Shown here one piece after another: positions 36,037-44,616 of a DNA stretch of 64,000 nucleotides. Position numbers and translations under genes: made by a program. Position 1 is the first letter of the stretch, and each line of letters opens with the position of its first letter. Source of the stretch: Bin34 sp965219935. Lineage in GTDB: Bacteria; Chloroflexota; Anaerolineae; Caldilineales; Caldilineaceae. The stretch lies in contig CBDCOU010000003.1 of NCBI GenBank assembly GCA_965219935.1, positions 3,906,001-3,970,000 of the forward strand. The letters run 5' to 3'. The notes under the pieces were generated by a model that had not been told where the DNA came from, searched no databases, and saw only the letters and a program-made list of their open reading frames with translations.

Positions 36037-37190
36037 CGACCGAAACCGCACTCGCCGCCGCGGAAACGCAGGAGGTTGCGCCGGGCCGCAAGTGGCTGTT
36101 TGGCCTGGCCCTCGTTACGACCGTCGGCTTGCTCGTGGCCGGCGTGGTGCTGGGGGTGCCCCTGGCGTTCTGGACCTGGCACATTCATCAGGCCGGGATT
36201 CAATTGGACGAGGCGGTGGCTTGGCCCGAGCCGCGCTACAGCGATGTCCTGCCGATCTTGCAGGACCCGACGCCGCTGGCTTCAGTGCGCCGGCACTTGG
36301 ATGAAGCTCGACGCTGGCGTCCCAACCATTTCCACGCCCACCGCATGGAGGCCGTTACGCACATGGCGGAAGGCAATTGGCTGGCCGCGGAGCGCGCCAT
36401 CGAAGCGGCGGTGGCGGGAGCCGAACGCAATCCGCTGGTGCAGTTCGACCGGGTGCTGATCCACGAGCAGATGATGGATTATCTGGCCGCCCATCCCGGC
36501 CAGGGGGTTTGGCAGGCGGTTCAGGATCAGCAGGCATGGCTGCTGCGGCCGGCGGCCGATCGGGTGTGCGCCTATCTGGACCGATCCACGGACTGCGATG
36601 CGATCAACCAGACCGTCCCCCTGCCGGTGCACGGAATGGATCCGATCCTGATTCGGGAAGGGAGGCTGTTGGCGGTCCTGAGTGCGGAGCCCATTGAAAT
36701 CGAAGTGCCCGTGCCGCCCGCCGCGTCCTGGCTGGTGTTTCTGGCCGGGGTGCATCCGGAGAGTTCGCCGCCCCCGCCGGCCGGGGTCAAATTGACCATC
36801 GCCGTTCAGGGCGAGGGCCAGTCCGACTGGACCCAGGTGTCGGAGGTGGTCCTGCCGCCTGACAGCCAGTCCACCGGGTGGATTCCGGGTCAGGCGGATC
36901 TGGGGCGCTGGGCGGGAACCGCAGTCCGGTTGCGTCTGGGCGCGGCGCCCTTCGGTCCGGCCGTGGGCTGGGCCGACCTTTCGTTCCAAAGCGCGGCCAG
37001 CGCCGCCTTTGCCATGCGCACGCCCGAACAGCACTGGCAGCAGTCCCTGCTGGCCGGCGGGTTCCGCAGCAGCGACTTCCAGGCCCTGGCCCAGGAGGCG
37101 GAGAACCGGGGCCAGGAGGACCGGTCGGCCGCCTGGCAGCGCCGGGCCGATGTGGTGGCTGCTCACGAACCGCCCCCGGCATCGCCGTAG
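36033..37190 (+). CDS. Membrane-anchored hypothetical protein with TPR-like helical region
   Basis: This 385-residue protein has one N-terminal membrane segment (about 22-48, GLALVTTVGLLVAGVVLGVP) and a TPR-like helical stretch (about 85-150; HRMEAVTHMAEGNWLAAERAIEAA) in which a residue such as HLDEARRWRPNHFHA recalls tetratricopeptide repeats. A beta-rich domain follows (about 215-320; PVHGMDPILIREGRL, IEIEVPVPPAASWLVF), resembling a carbohydrate-binding jellyroll. A Pro-rich tail ends it. ATGA overlap with lpd implies coupling, but the topology suggests an extracytoplasmic role and no link to the dehydrogenase complex is apparent. Family not recognised. Confidence 0.7.
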   Translation: MTTETALAAAETQEVAPGRKWLFGLALVTTVGLLVAGVVLGVPLAFWTWHIHQAGIQLDEAVAWPEPRYSDVLPILQDPTPLASVRRHLDEARRWRPNHFHAHRMEAVTHMAEGNWLAAERAIEAAVAGAERNPLVQFDRVLIHEQMMDYLAAHPGQGVWQAVQDQQAWLLRPAADRVCAYLDRSTDCDAINQTVPLPVHGMDPILIREGRLLAVLSAEPIEIEVPVPPAASWLVFLAGVHPESSPPPPAGVKLTIAVQGEGQSDWTQVSEVVLPPDSQSTGWIPGQADLGRWAGTAVRLRLGAAPFGPAVGWADLSFQSAASAAFAMRTPEQHWQQSLLAGGFRSSDFQALAQEAENRGQEDRSAAWQRRADVVAAHEPPPASP

Positions 37191-37229
37191 GCCCGGCGGG
37201 CGCGCCCCGGGTTTCCGTCAACGTTTGCC

Positions 37230-37646
37230 ATGGCACGCAGCGCGCAGATTGATGTGGCCGTGCGGTTCTCGGAGACCGATCTCATGGGTGTCGCACACCA
37301 CGCCGCCTGGGTAACGTGGCTGGAGATGGGACGCCTGGCGCTGATTGACGGCAGCGGCCTGCCCTACACTGAGATTGCCAGGACCCACCATCTGTCCGTC
37401 GTGTCAGTCAGCCTCCGCATCCGCCGGCCGCTCGTGTTCGGCGACGTGGCGCGCATCACCACGGTGCTGGACAAGGTCGGCAGCCGCAAGGTCTGTTTCG
37501 CCTATGAACTCCACCACCGGGACAGTGGCAACCTGGTCGGCACCGGAGCCACCGAGCATGTCTGTGTGGATTTGAAGGGACGGTCCAGCCGGCTTCCGGA
37601 CCGGGTCGTGGCCGCCCTGTGCCGCGAACCTGCATCGCCGTGCTGA
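37230..37646 (+). CDS. Acyl-CoA thioesterase, 4HBT/YbgC-like hotdog fold
   Basis: This 138-residue single hotdog domain has the active-site stretch RFSETDLMGVAHHAAWVTWLE, in which Asp 17 is the catalytic acid of 4-hydroxybenzoyl-CoA thioesterase/YbgC-type enzymes. It hydrolyses acyl-CoA thioesters; chain-length preference cannot be inferred. It stands 39 bp after the membrane protein and 72 bp before the reductase, on the same strand. Confidence 0.87.
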   Translation: MARSAQIDVAVRFSETDLMGVAHHAAWVTWLEMGRLALIDGSGLPYTEIARTHHLSVVSVSLRIRRPLVFGDVARITTVLDKVGSRKVCFAYELHHRDSGNLVGTGATEHVCVDLKGRSSRLPDRVVAALCREPASPC

Positions 37647-37718
37647 GCGACCGGCAGGTAGAATGGATGCAGTCGGCATTGATGCGGCCAGCCGGCCCCT
37701 ATATGGGAATTGTGTTCC

Positions 37719-39128
37719 GTGAGTGACCTTGGCACCCCTCAAAACCCCATCCGCGTGGCCGTGGTGGGTTCCGGCCCCGCCGGTTTCTACGCCGCCGACT
37801 TCCTGCTGCGGGACCAGCGCACCGTACAGGTGGACATGTACGACCGGTTGCCCACGCCGTTCGGTCTGGTGCGGGCGGGCGTGGCACCGGACCACCAGAA
37901 GATCAAGGCGGTCACGAAGCTGTTCGACCGTGTGGCGGCCCGGCCCGGTTTCCGGTTCTACGGCAACATCACCCTGGGCCAGCACATCAGGGCGCCCGAA
38001 CTGGCGGACTTCTACCACGCCATCCTCTACTCCACCGGGGCCGAAACCGATCGCAATCTCAACATTCCGGGCATCGACCTGAGAAACAGCCACACGGCCA
38101 CCGAATTCGTGGCCTGGTACAACGGCCATCCGGATTATGCCGACCGTACCTTCGACCTGTCGCACGAGAACGTGGTGGTGGTCGGCATCGGCAACGTGGC
38201 GGTGGACGTCTGCCGCATCCTGGCGCATACCCCGGAGCGGCTGGCCGAAACCGACATGGCTCCCTACGCCGAGGAGGCCTTGCGGGAGAGCCGGGTCCGG
38301 AACATCTACATGCTGGGCCGGCGCGGCCCGGCCCAAGCGGCCTTCACCGTGCCCGAGGCGCGGGAATTGGGCCGGCTGGACGACTGCAGCACGGTGACCC
38401 TGCCGGAGGAAGTGGAACTGGACCCCCTCAGCGTGAAGTTCGCGGAGCAGTCCGACGATCGGACGCTGGCCACCAAGCTGGACATCATCCAGTCCTTCGC
38501 CCATCCGGTGGATGCATCAAAGTCGCGGACGCTGACCATTCGCTTCCTCACCTCGCCCGCGGCGATGGAAGGGGACGACGACGGCCGCGTTGCGCGCATG
38601 AAGCTCGTGCACAACGAATTGGTCGACGACGGCCGCGGCGGTCTGCGGGCCAGTGCCACCGAGTTTGAGGAGTGGCTGGATGTCGGTCTGGTCTTTCGTT
38701 CGGTCGGCTACTACGGCGTGCCGCTGCCGGATGTGCCGTTCCGGGAGGACTGGGGCATCATCCCCAACGAGGAGGGTCGGGTTGTCGACATGGATACCGG
38801 CCGCCAGATCGTCGGCCACTACGTGGCGGGTTGGATCAAGCGGGGTCCGTCCGGCGTGATTGGAACCAACCGGCCGGACGCCAAGGAAACCGTGGCGCAT
38901 CTGGTGGCGGACGTGGCTGAAGGCAGACACCTGTTTCCCGTGCGTCCGCATTCCGAGCAGATAGACGAGGAAATCCGGAGTCGGCAGTCGCAGGTGGTGA
39001 CTTGGGAGGACTGGCAGAAGCTGGATGCCCTGGAGACGGCGCGCGGCGCGGAACAGGGACGTCCCCGCGTGAAGTTCACTTCCGTGGAGGAGATGCTGGC
39101 GGTGGTGCGGGAGGCCGAGTCAGCCTGA
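37719..39128 (+). CDS. fprA: Ferredoxin/adrenodoxin-type NADP reductase (FprA-like)
   Basis: This flavoprotein of about 469 residues in the adrenodoxin reductase family exchanges electrons between NADPH and ferredoxin. FAD loop VAVVGSGPAGFYAADFLL, the family-typical DRLPTPFGLVRAGVAPDHQKIK, ILYSTGAETDRNLNIPG, NADP loop VVVGIGNVAVDVCRIL and the C-terminal GWIKRGPSGVIGTNRPDA are all visible. GTG 37719 is taken as start; TTG 37710 is the only other in-frame option nearby. No ferredoxin gene is adjacent. Confidence 0.92.
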   Translation: MSDLGTPQNPIRVAVVGSGPAGFYAADFLLRDQRTVQVDMYDRLPTPFGLVRAGVAPDHQKIKAVTKLFDRVAARPGFRFYGNITLGQHIRAPELADFYHAILYSTGAETDRNLNIPGIDLRNSHTATEFVAWYNGHPDYADRTFDLSHENVVVVGIGNVAVDVCRILAHTPERLAETDMAPYAEEALRESRVRNIYMLGRRGPAQAAFTVPEARELGRLDDCSTVTLPEEVELDPLSVKFAEQSDDRTLATKLDIIQSFAHPVDASKSRTLTIRFLTSPAAMEGDDDGRVARMKLVHNELVDDGRGGLRASATEFEEWLDVGLVFRSVGYYGVPLPDVPFREDWGIIPNEEGRVVDMDTGRQIVGHYVAGWIKRGPSGVIGTNRPDAKETVAHLVADVAEGRHLFPVRPHSEQIDEEIRSRQSQVVTWEDWQKLDALETARGAEQGRPRVKFTSVEEMLAVVREAESA

Positions 39129-39282
39129 CCCCGCCTAGACCGGCTCATCGCCTCTCAAACCGACAGGCCGGCGTCCCGGTGTCTGGCAAGTCACCCCGGT
39201 CTGAGGCAAAATTCGTCCGCGCAATTGCTTTTGAACGGTGGAAGTCGGTCAGGGAAATGTGCCGCAGGATGGAGGATCACCA

Positions 39283-40494
39283 GTGAAGTTCATCAAATCA
39301 ATCAAATTGGATGGTCTGCTTTCATTTGCACCCGGATCCCAAACCTTTGAACTGGAACCTTTGAATGTCTTGATTGGACCGAATGGCGTCGGCAAGTCGA
39401 ACGTGATCGAAACCTTTGAGCTGCTTCGTTCCATGCCGACAAATTTCGCGGATGCCATCCGCGATGGTGGCGGAGCCGGAGAGTGGCTGTGGAAGGGCAG
39501 GACCCCGTCGGGACCCGCGGTCATTGACAGTGTAATCTCTAGTTCAGCCACGCCGACAGAACGTGACTTGCGTCATACATTGAAATTCACCAATGTCGAT
39601 CGCAGGGTTGAAGTGCTTGACGAGGCCATTGAAGAAGCCGAACCCTTTGATAATCATCGTCAACCTTATTTTTACTATCGCTTTCAGGAAGGTCATCCCG
39701 TGATCAATGTCAGGCAGGCGGATGACGGCGATCTGGAGAACAACACTTCGAATCGAACACAAAGGTTTCTCAAACGGCAGGATTTGCTGCCTGATCAGTC
39801 GGTTCTGGCACAGCGGAACGATCCTGATTGGTATCCGGAAGTAGCTTGGCTCGGACGTGAATTCGGCAGAATTTTTACATTTCGGGAGTGGACTTTTGGA
39901 CGTTATGGCCCCCTTAGGCAAGCCCAACCTGCCAACTTACCCCAAGACTATCTTTTATACGGCAATCAAAATCTGGGCATGGTGCTCAACCGGTGGCTGC
40001 AGTCCCAAGGATCCACTCACTTTGACCGGATGCTCCAACGCTTCCTTCACCGTTACGAGAGATTGCTGACTCCGGTCTCCAACGGACACATAGAGTTTGC
40101 CTTACGCGAGGCCGGGTTTGACATGCCCATTCCCGCGACGCGCCTGTCCGACGGAACCGTTCGCTTCATTGCGCTGCTTGTGATCCTGTTGGATCCGACT
40201 CCCCCGCCGCTGGTTTGCATCGAGGAACCGGAGTTGGGGCTGCATCCGGATGCCATCACCATGTTGGGTGAATTGATGCTGGAAGCATCGGACCGCATGC
40301 AATTGGTCGTGACCACCCACTCGGATGCACTGGTGTCGGCCCTGTCGGACAGGCCGCATGCGGTGGTGGCGTGCGAGTGGTCGGATCGGGGCACTGAACT
40401 CATCAGGCTTGATCCGCGGCAGTTGGACCATTGGCTGGAAAGCTATCAGTTGGGTGATGTGTGGCGCATGGGCGCATTGGGGGCCAATCCATGA
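39283..40494 (+). CDS. AAA_21/AAA_15-type ABC-like ATPase of a two-gene ATPase/TOPRIM-like unit
   Basis: This 403-residue OLD/RecF-like ATPase has Walker A GPNGVGKS (32-39), signature LSDGT (288-292), Walker B LVCIEEPELGLHPD (310-323) and H-loop TTHSD (344-348). The C-terminal LDHWLESYQLGDVWRMGALG is a family tail. GTG 39283 follows GGAGG by 7 bp; the open frame to 39238 has no support. The partner starts within its stop (ATGA, 40491-40494). ATPase-TOPRIM pairs of this kind include the PARIS (AriA-AriB) and OLD systems of phage defence. The pair is inferred to be defensive but has no known trigger. Its codon use is less GC-rich than the metabolic genes, suggesting transfer. Confidence 0.88.
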   Translation: MKFIKSIKLDGLLSFAPGSQTFELEPLNVLIGPNGVGKSNVIETFELLRSMPTNFADAIRDGGGAGEWLWKGRTPSGPAVIDSVISSSATPTERDLRHTLKFTNVDRRVEVLDEAIEEAEPFDNHRQPYFYYRFQEGHPVINVRQADDGDLENNTSNRTQRFLKRQDLLPDQSVLAQRNDPDWYPEVAWLGREFGRIFTFREWTFGRYGPLRQAQPANLPQDYLLYGNQNLGMVLNRWLQSQGSTHFDRMLQRFLHRYERLLTPVSNGHIEFALREAGFDMPIPATRLSDGTVRFIALLVILLDPTPPPLVCIEEPELGLHPDAITMLGELMLEASDRMQLVVTTHSDALVSALSDRPHAVVACEWSDRGTELIRLDPRQLDHWLESYQLGDVWRMGALGANP

Positions 40495-41111
40495 CGAAGG
40501 TCCACATCAAAATTTTTGTGGAGGGAGGAGGCGACGGCAAAGACGGAAAGGCGGCCATTCGCAACGGAATGGACGGATTCTTGGAGGAAGTTAAGGAGGA
40601 CGCACGCCGCAAAAGGATCAAATGGCAGTTGACGGCTTGCGGCGGTCGCGACGAGGCCTTCAAAAGATTCATGAACGAAATTGAACGGTCGGCATCCGAC
40701 TTTGTGGTCCTCTTGGTCGATTCGGAGGGTCCGGTGCGCAAACCTCCACGGCTGCACTTGAAGGAAAGGGATCATTGGGATTTGTCAGGAGTCAGCGAAG
40801 ACAACATTCATTTGATGATTCAGATGATGGAAACATGGATAGTCTCGGACGTGAACGCGCTTGCCGAGTTCTACGGCAATAATTTTCGACAGTCGGTGCT
40901 GCCGCGTGCGGTCAACTTGGAAGATACGCAGAAAAGAGATATTGAAACGGCATTGGCGAGCGCCACCAGGAGCACCACCAAGGGCGAATACAAAAAAATC
41001 AAGCATGCCAGAAAGTTGTTGGAGAGGTTGAATCCGAAGGTTGTTGGGGGACGTTGTCCCAGCTGTGAGCGTTTGTTCAACGTATTGCAAGAGTTTATCG
41101 ATTCTCACTGA
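40491..41111 (+). CDS. DUF4276-like TOPRIM-fold protein, partner of the AAA ATPase
   Basis: This 206-residue protein begins with KIFVEGGGDGKDGK (conserved Glu 11), has TACGGRDEAFKRF, then FVVLLVDSEGPV (Asp 77, Glu 79) and METWIVSDVNALAEFYG. The Glu at the end of strand 1 and the acidic VDSE after a hydrophobic strand fit the metal site of TOPRIM nucleases, as proposed for DUF4276. It is coupled by ATGA to the ATPase. In comparable systems the ATPase senses and holds the nuclease; here that is inference. The assignment to DUF4276 is from memory of the family pattern, not a search. Confidence 0.75.
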   Translation: MTKVHIKIFVEGGGDGKDGKAAIRNGMDGFLEEVKEDARRKRIKWQLTACGGRDEAFKRFMNEIERSASDFVVLLVDSEGPVRKPPRLHLKERDHWDLSGVSEDNIHLMIQMMETWIVSDVNALAEFYGNNFRQSVLPRAVNLEDTQKRDIETALASATRSTTKGEYKKIKHARKLLERLNPKVVGGRCPSCERLFNVLQEFIDSH

Positions 41112-41293
41112 ATGTGTTGGCCTTGTGCTGTTTCATGGTTTGGACAGCTTGGAACCGGTTTCACGCTTTCTTTCCGGTTTGCGGCGCGTCCGGCATGATT
41201 GGAGGGTGAAGCGAGAGGCTCCGGCCCCCAAGGGAACTGCACAAGACCTGCCATCGTTGATGGACACAAACACGTCTTCGATAGGAGTTTCCC

Positions 41294-41642
41294 GTGCGAC
41301 TGCTGCACAATATACTTGCATTGGTGCCTGGCGGCAAACCGCAGGCGGCCTACATTGCCCACATGGCGGGGCTGCCGCGGTGGTTGCCGGAGCGCGTCAA
41401 CTTCACCCAAGTCCGAGCACTGCGGCGGCCTAGTGGCGCGCACCCATTCGGGCTGGTTCGCCCGGCAATCCCCGGGTGCTATCCGGCCGCGCCGACAGAC
41501 GTGCGGAGCGGCCACCAGTAGGGAGACGGCTGTTAACACGGCCCTGCCCCTGTTGCGGGAGGCGGTTGCGGCCGGGAACATCCTCAAGGTGCGCTGGGTG
41601 GCCGCTGAAGGCGATAGGCATGGCATCCGAATGTCGTCATAG
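41294..41642 (+). pseudogene. Possible decayed small gene of unknown family
   Basis: A GTG at 41294 follows AGGAG by 7 bp and opens a 75-codon frame (ALVPGGKPQAAYIAHMAGLP). Around 41420-41520 the coding character appears to pass to a second frame ending with ALPLLREAVAAGNILKVRW at 41642. This could be a frameshifted gene of about 110 codons. No family is recognised, and the rest of 41112-41817 holds nothing supported. Confidence 0.25.
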
Positions 41643-41817
41643 CAGTCGGTACCGTACGCGATGAGATGCAGTGCGCCGCCCCGTCCCCAGTGGGTGTACT
41701 CCCGCATCGATGTGAGGGAAACAGCGCCTCGGGTAGAGTCATGCCTGTCCAGTAAGGAACCAACAACCTATAGTGATGTTGGGTGCTGGTTGAAGACGAA
41801 GTGAATGAAGGATTGCC

Positions 41818-42231
41818 ATGGTGATGGATCGAGAGCAGAAGTATCGGGAAATAGCGATCCGGGGCAAGTATCAAAAGCTGTACACGCATCTATGCAGCCT
41901 TCCGGGCCAGGAGTGGAGAACCACCTTCGGTGAGATCGAGGCAATCATAGGCTTCGAGCTGCCTGTGTCCGCGCGCCGTCATCGATCCTGGTGGTCCAAT
42001 CAGGGCGGCGGCAACGTGCACAGCCAAGGGTTAGCCTGGGGTGCCGCCGGTTGGAAGACGGCCGAGGTGAATATGGATGACGAGAAGCTGCTCTTCAGAA
42101 AAGATCGTCGCCCCGAGGCGATTCGCAAACCCAGGCTGGACGAGGTATGGCCTGTCCATCCCACTGCGGTGTGGCCGGAAGGACTGAGTCTCAGGCGGGA
42201 AGACATGGACGAGGACAGGGTTTCGCCCTGA
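41818..42231 (+). CDS. DUF7662-like protein preceding a PIN domain gene
   Basis: This 137-residue protein contains a recognisable conserved block: KYQKLYTHLCSLPGQEW, TFGEIEAIIGFELPVSARRH, SWWSNQGGGNVHSQGLAWG and AGWKTAEVNM. I associate this pattern with DUF7662, a small domain of unknown function found near defence and toxin genes. A C-terminal charged tail of about 45 residues follows. Its TGA overlaps the ATG of the PIN gene (TGATG at 42229-42233), placing it in the antitoxin position. An alternative start is ATG 41824. Confidence 0.68.
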   Translation: MVMDREQKYREIAIRGKYQKLYTHLCSLPGQEWRTTFGEIEAIIGFELPVSARRHRSWWSNQGGGNVHSQGLAWGAAGWKTAEVNMDDEKLLFRKDRRPEAIRKPRLDEVWPVHPTAVWPEGLSLRREDMDEDRVSP

Positions 42232-42804
42232 TGTTCATGGACATCAACGTCCTCGTAGACTCCCGCATCCCTCAGGCCCCTCACCACGAGATTGCCAGGG
42301 AGTGTTTCTCTCTCCCTCGATGGCTATGAATCGCTGAGAATTAGCCGGCAGGTTGTACGGGAATACCTGTCGGTAATGACACGGCCGCAGCCTCGGTCGG
42401 TTTCCATCACGGTTGAGGATGCGCTGGATGATGTGGCCAGACTGACTCGCAGCTTCGAGATACTTGAGGATGGGCCCGTGGTCACCGAGACTCTCATCGC
42501 GCTGTGCCGCGCGATTCCCATGGGCGGCAAGCAGCCCCACGACGCCAACATTGTCGCAACCATGCTGGCGTACGGGACACGTAGGCTGCTAACGTTCAAT
42601 ACAGCAGACTTTCGCCGCTACGGAGACCGTATCGAGTTCGTGGACAACTCGGCCGAACTCGCGACAATCGCAGACGAGGATGCATCACAGACACTGCTCG
42701 ATGCCAGAGTGTCCGCAGGCAGGCAGCCAGATCTCTCCGTATTCTTCCCACTGAGGCAATCAAGGACTAAGCGGGAACTGTCCGACCCAACTGGTCGGCC
42801 GTAG
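42231..42804 (+). pseudogene. VapC-type PIN domain gene with a frameshift
   Basis: The first frame encodes MFMDINVLVDSRI and APHHEIARECFS, the PIN N-terminus with its two acidic residues. Around 42305-42320 (in a TCTCTCTCCCTC repeat) the reading moves to the next frame, which continues YESLRISRQVVREYL, DVARLTRSFEIL, KQPHDANIVATML and LLTFNTADFRRYGDRIEF, the rest of a normal PIN domain. One inserted base, or two lost, in a pyrimidine repeat explains it, so phase variation, real decay or a sequencing error are all possible. A 45-residue tail overlaps the convergent radical SAM gene's read-through end. Confidence 0.82.
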
Positions 42805-44236
42805 GCTCCGCTCAGCAAAACCAGTCTTCGGTGAGCCGCGGCGGCGGAGGCAGCTGCGGCCCCAGCGGGCGCTCGCCCGTGCCTTCGGCGAGCGCCCTGA
42901 CCTGCCGAAAGAGCCGTTCGCCGGACCAGTCCGGCCTGTCCGCCACCAATTGTTCCACTTGGGTCTGGAGGGCGTCCATCCCGGGATCCGGGTGATGCCA
43001 ACGCCACTGGAACTCCGCCGGTTCCAGTCGCTCCAGCCACGGTGCTCCCCGGTTTGAGTCCAGGAGCCAGCTGTGCGGTGGAATCAGAAGGCGTAGAGCC
43101 AGCTGTATGGGTGGCACGGCGTTGATCAGGCCATGTTCCTCGATCCAGTCCAGCATGTCCAGGTAGTCACGACGTGATGTCCAGGGTGTGAAGGGCAGCC
43201 AGGTGGGATGGACGGGCAGGTCGAGTTCCGCCAGCAGTGGCAGGACCCGTTCCATGTCCCGTACGGTGTGGCCCTTGTCCAGCCGCTCCAGGATGTTGTC
43301 GCTGACGGCCTCGAAGGCCGAGACCACGAACGCGGCCCCGTTGGCCTTGAGTGCGGCCAGGTACCGTGCACGTCCGAGCAGGTGTTCGACCTTGGTCGTG
43401 AAGTCGAAGGTGACCTCCGGATAGGTTTGGTGCAGCCAATCCGTCACTTTCAGGGCATGGCCGGGTCCGTTCAGGAAGTCGGGATCCACAAACGAGATGT
43501 GTCCGGCGCCGGCTTCGACTTGTTGCCGGATGTCACCGGTGACGGACTCCAAGTCCCGGATGAAGAAGCGGCCGCGATAGACCGGCACCACGGGACAGTG
43601 GCGACAGGTGTGCAGGCAACCCCGGCTGGCGGCCACCTGCCCGGCCATGTGGAGGGAGCCGTCGGCTGCCTGGAAGCGTGCGTATTGTTCCAGGTCGGGC
43701 AGTCCATGCCGGTCCGGTTGGGGCAGGTCCAGCCTTGTCCGCAGGGACAGTTCCTGGAGCGGGATCTCGGCTGCTGTGGTCAGACACGCCTGCGAACCCG
43801 TTGCCTGTAGGCACCACTCCGTCAGGGCAAGTTCGGCCTCCCCCGCCAGCACATGGTCCGCCGTGTCCGTTTCCAGCAGGTATTGGGCGTTCAAGCCTGC
43901 GTACAGGCCGTAGAAGGTGATGGGCACGTCCGGCCAGCGCAACCGCAGGGCAGAGACCGCGGACACCGCCAGGCGCAGGGCGGTCTGCATCGGCACGGAG
44001 ACCGCGATGGCATCGGGAGGTGCGGATGGGAGGCCGGCGAGGGTCTGGACAGAAAGATCCAGCACATCGACCGCAAACCCGCGCTGTTCCAGAACCGCCT
44101 TGGGCTGGGCCAGGTTCAGGGGCTGCAGACCGGACTCGTAGCAGGCGATCAGTAGGACGCGGCCTGCCGTTGCCGTGAGGTCCGATTGATTGAGGAGAGG
44201 TTCGTGCCCGGGTGCTCGGGCAGATGTCGGAGGCAT
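42767..44236 (-). CDS. B12-binding radical SAM protein, candidate selenoprotein (CUAEP tail, UGA at 42812-42814)
   Basis: The first 474 residues end LTEDWFC before a TGA. Residues 25-145 are a cobalamin-binding-like domain; 200-420 are a radical SAM barrel with the cluster motif CLHTCRHC (Cys 207, 211, 214), and FVDPDFLNG, a typical barrel strand. The TGA is followed in frame by GCG GAG CCT ACG (Ala-Glu-Pro-Thr) and 10 more codons to TAG at 42767. This reproduces the CUAEP/CCAEP tail of a known radical SAM (seleno)protein family, in which the position is Sec or Cys. Reading through gives 489 residues with Cys 474-Sec 475. The substrate is unknown. Selenocysteine machinery is not in the window. 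Confidence 0.87.
42782..42814 (-). promoter_or_regulatory. Candidate bacterial SECIS element downstream of an in-frame UGA
   Basis: Thirteen bases after the UGA (42814-42812) a perfect 6-bp stem CCGACC/GGTCGG (42798-42782) encloses the loop AGTTG, with G and U residues as in bacterial apical loops. The distance from UGA to loop, about 20 bases, fits SelB-dependent elements. The overlap with coding sequence is normal for bacterial SECIS. Confidence 0.6.
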
Positions 44237-44513
44237 AAAGCAATTCTGTCACAAGAGGCGTATGCAGTGAACGGTTCATCCATCCGCGTTGCTTGGCCGT
44301 CGCCCATCGGAGATCTTCCAGACGGATGTTCAAGTCGTTTCGGTGATTGAGGTCGGCGACTCCCTGCGTATGTGCGCAATCATCCCTACTGTCCTCATTC
44401 CCCCACCAAGTCGTTGCCCCGATGCTCCTGTGAGCGGAAGCATCCGAATTCGTCTCCTGCCCGGCGATCGGACGGCATATTGGGCAAACATGGCCCCGAC
44501 CATCCGCAGCATG

Positions 44514-44551
44514 AAGCAGAAAGGCCCCGTGAAAACGGGGCCTTTCTGCTT
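44514..44551. terminator. Bidirectional hairpin with 17-bp perfect stem and GAAA loop
   Basis: A perfect inverted repeat (AAGCAGAAAGGCCCCGT, loop GAAA, then its complement) lies 66 bp beyond the stop of the minus-strand lipoprotein gene. The AAAG/CTTT ends supply short U-runs on both strands. It most likely terminates the lipoprotein transcript. The stretch 44237-44513 between it and the radical SAM start shows no gene. Confidence 0.75.
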
Positions 44552-44616
44552 GTCTGTGTCAGTGAATTGGAGCTCTCATAGGCATTGTCCCAAGTTAGAA
44601 AGTCAGGGTATTGTGG

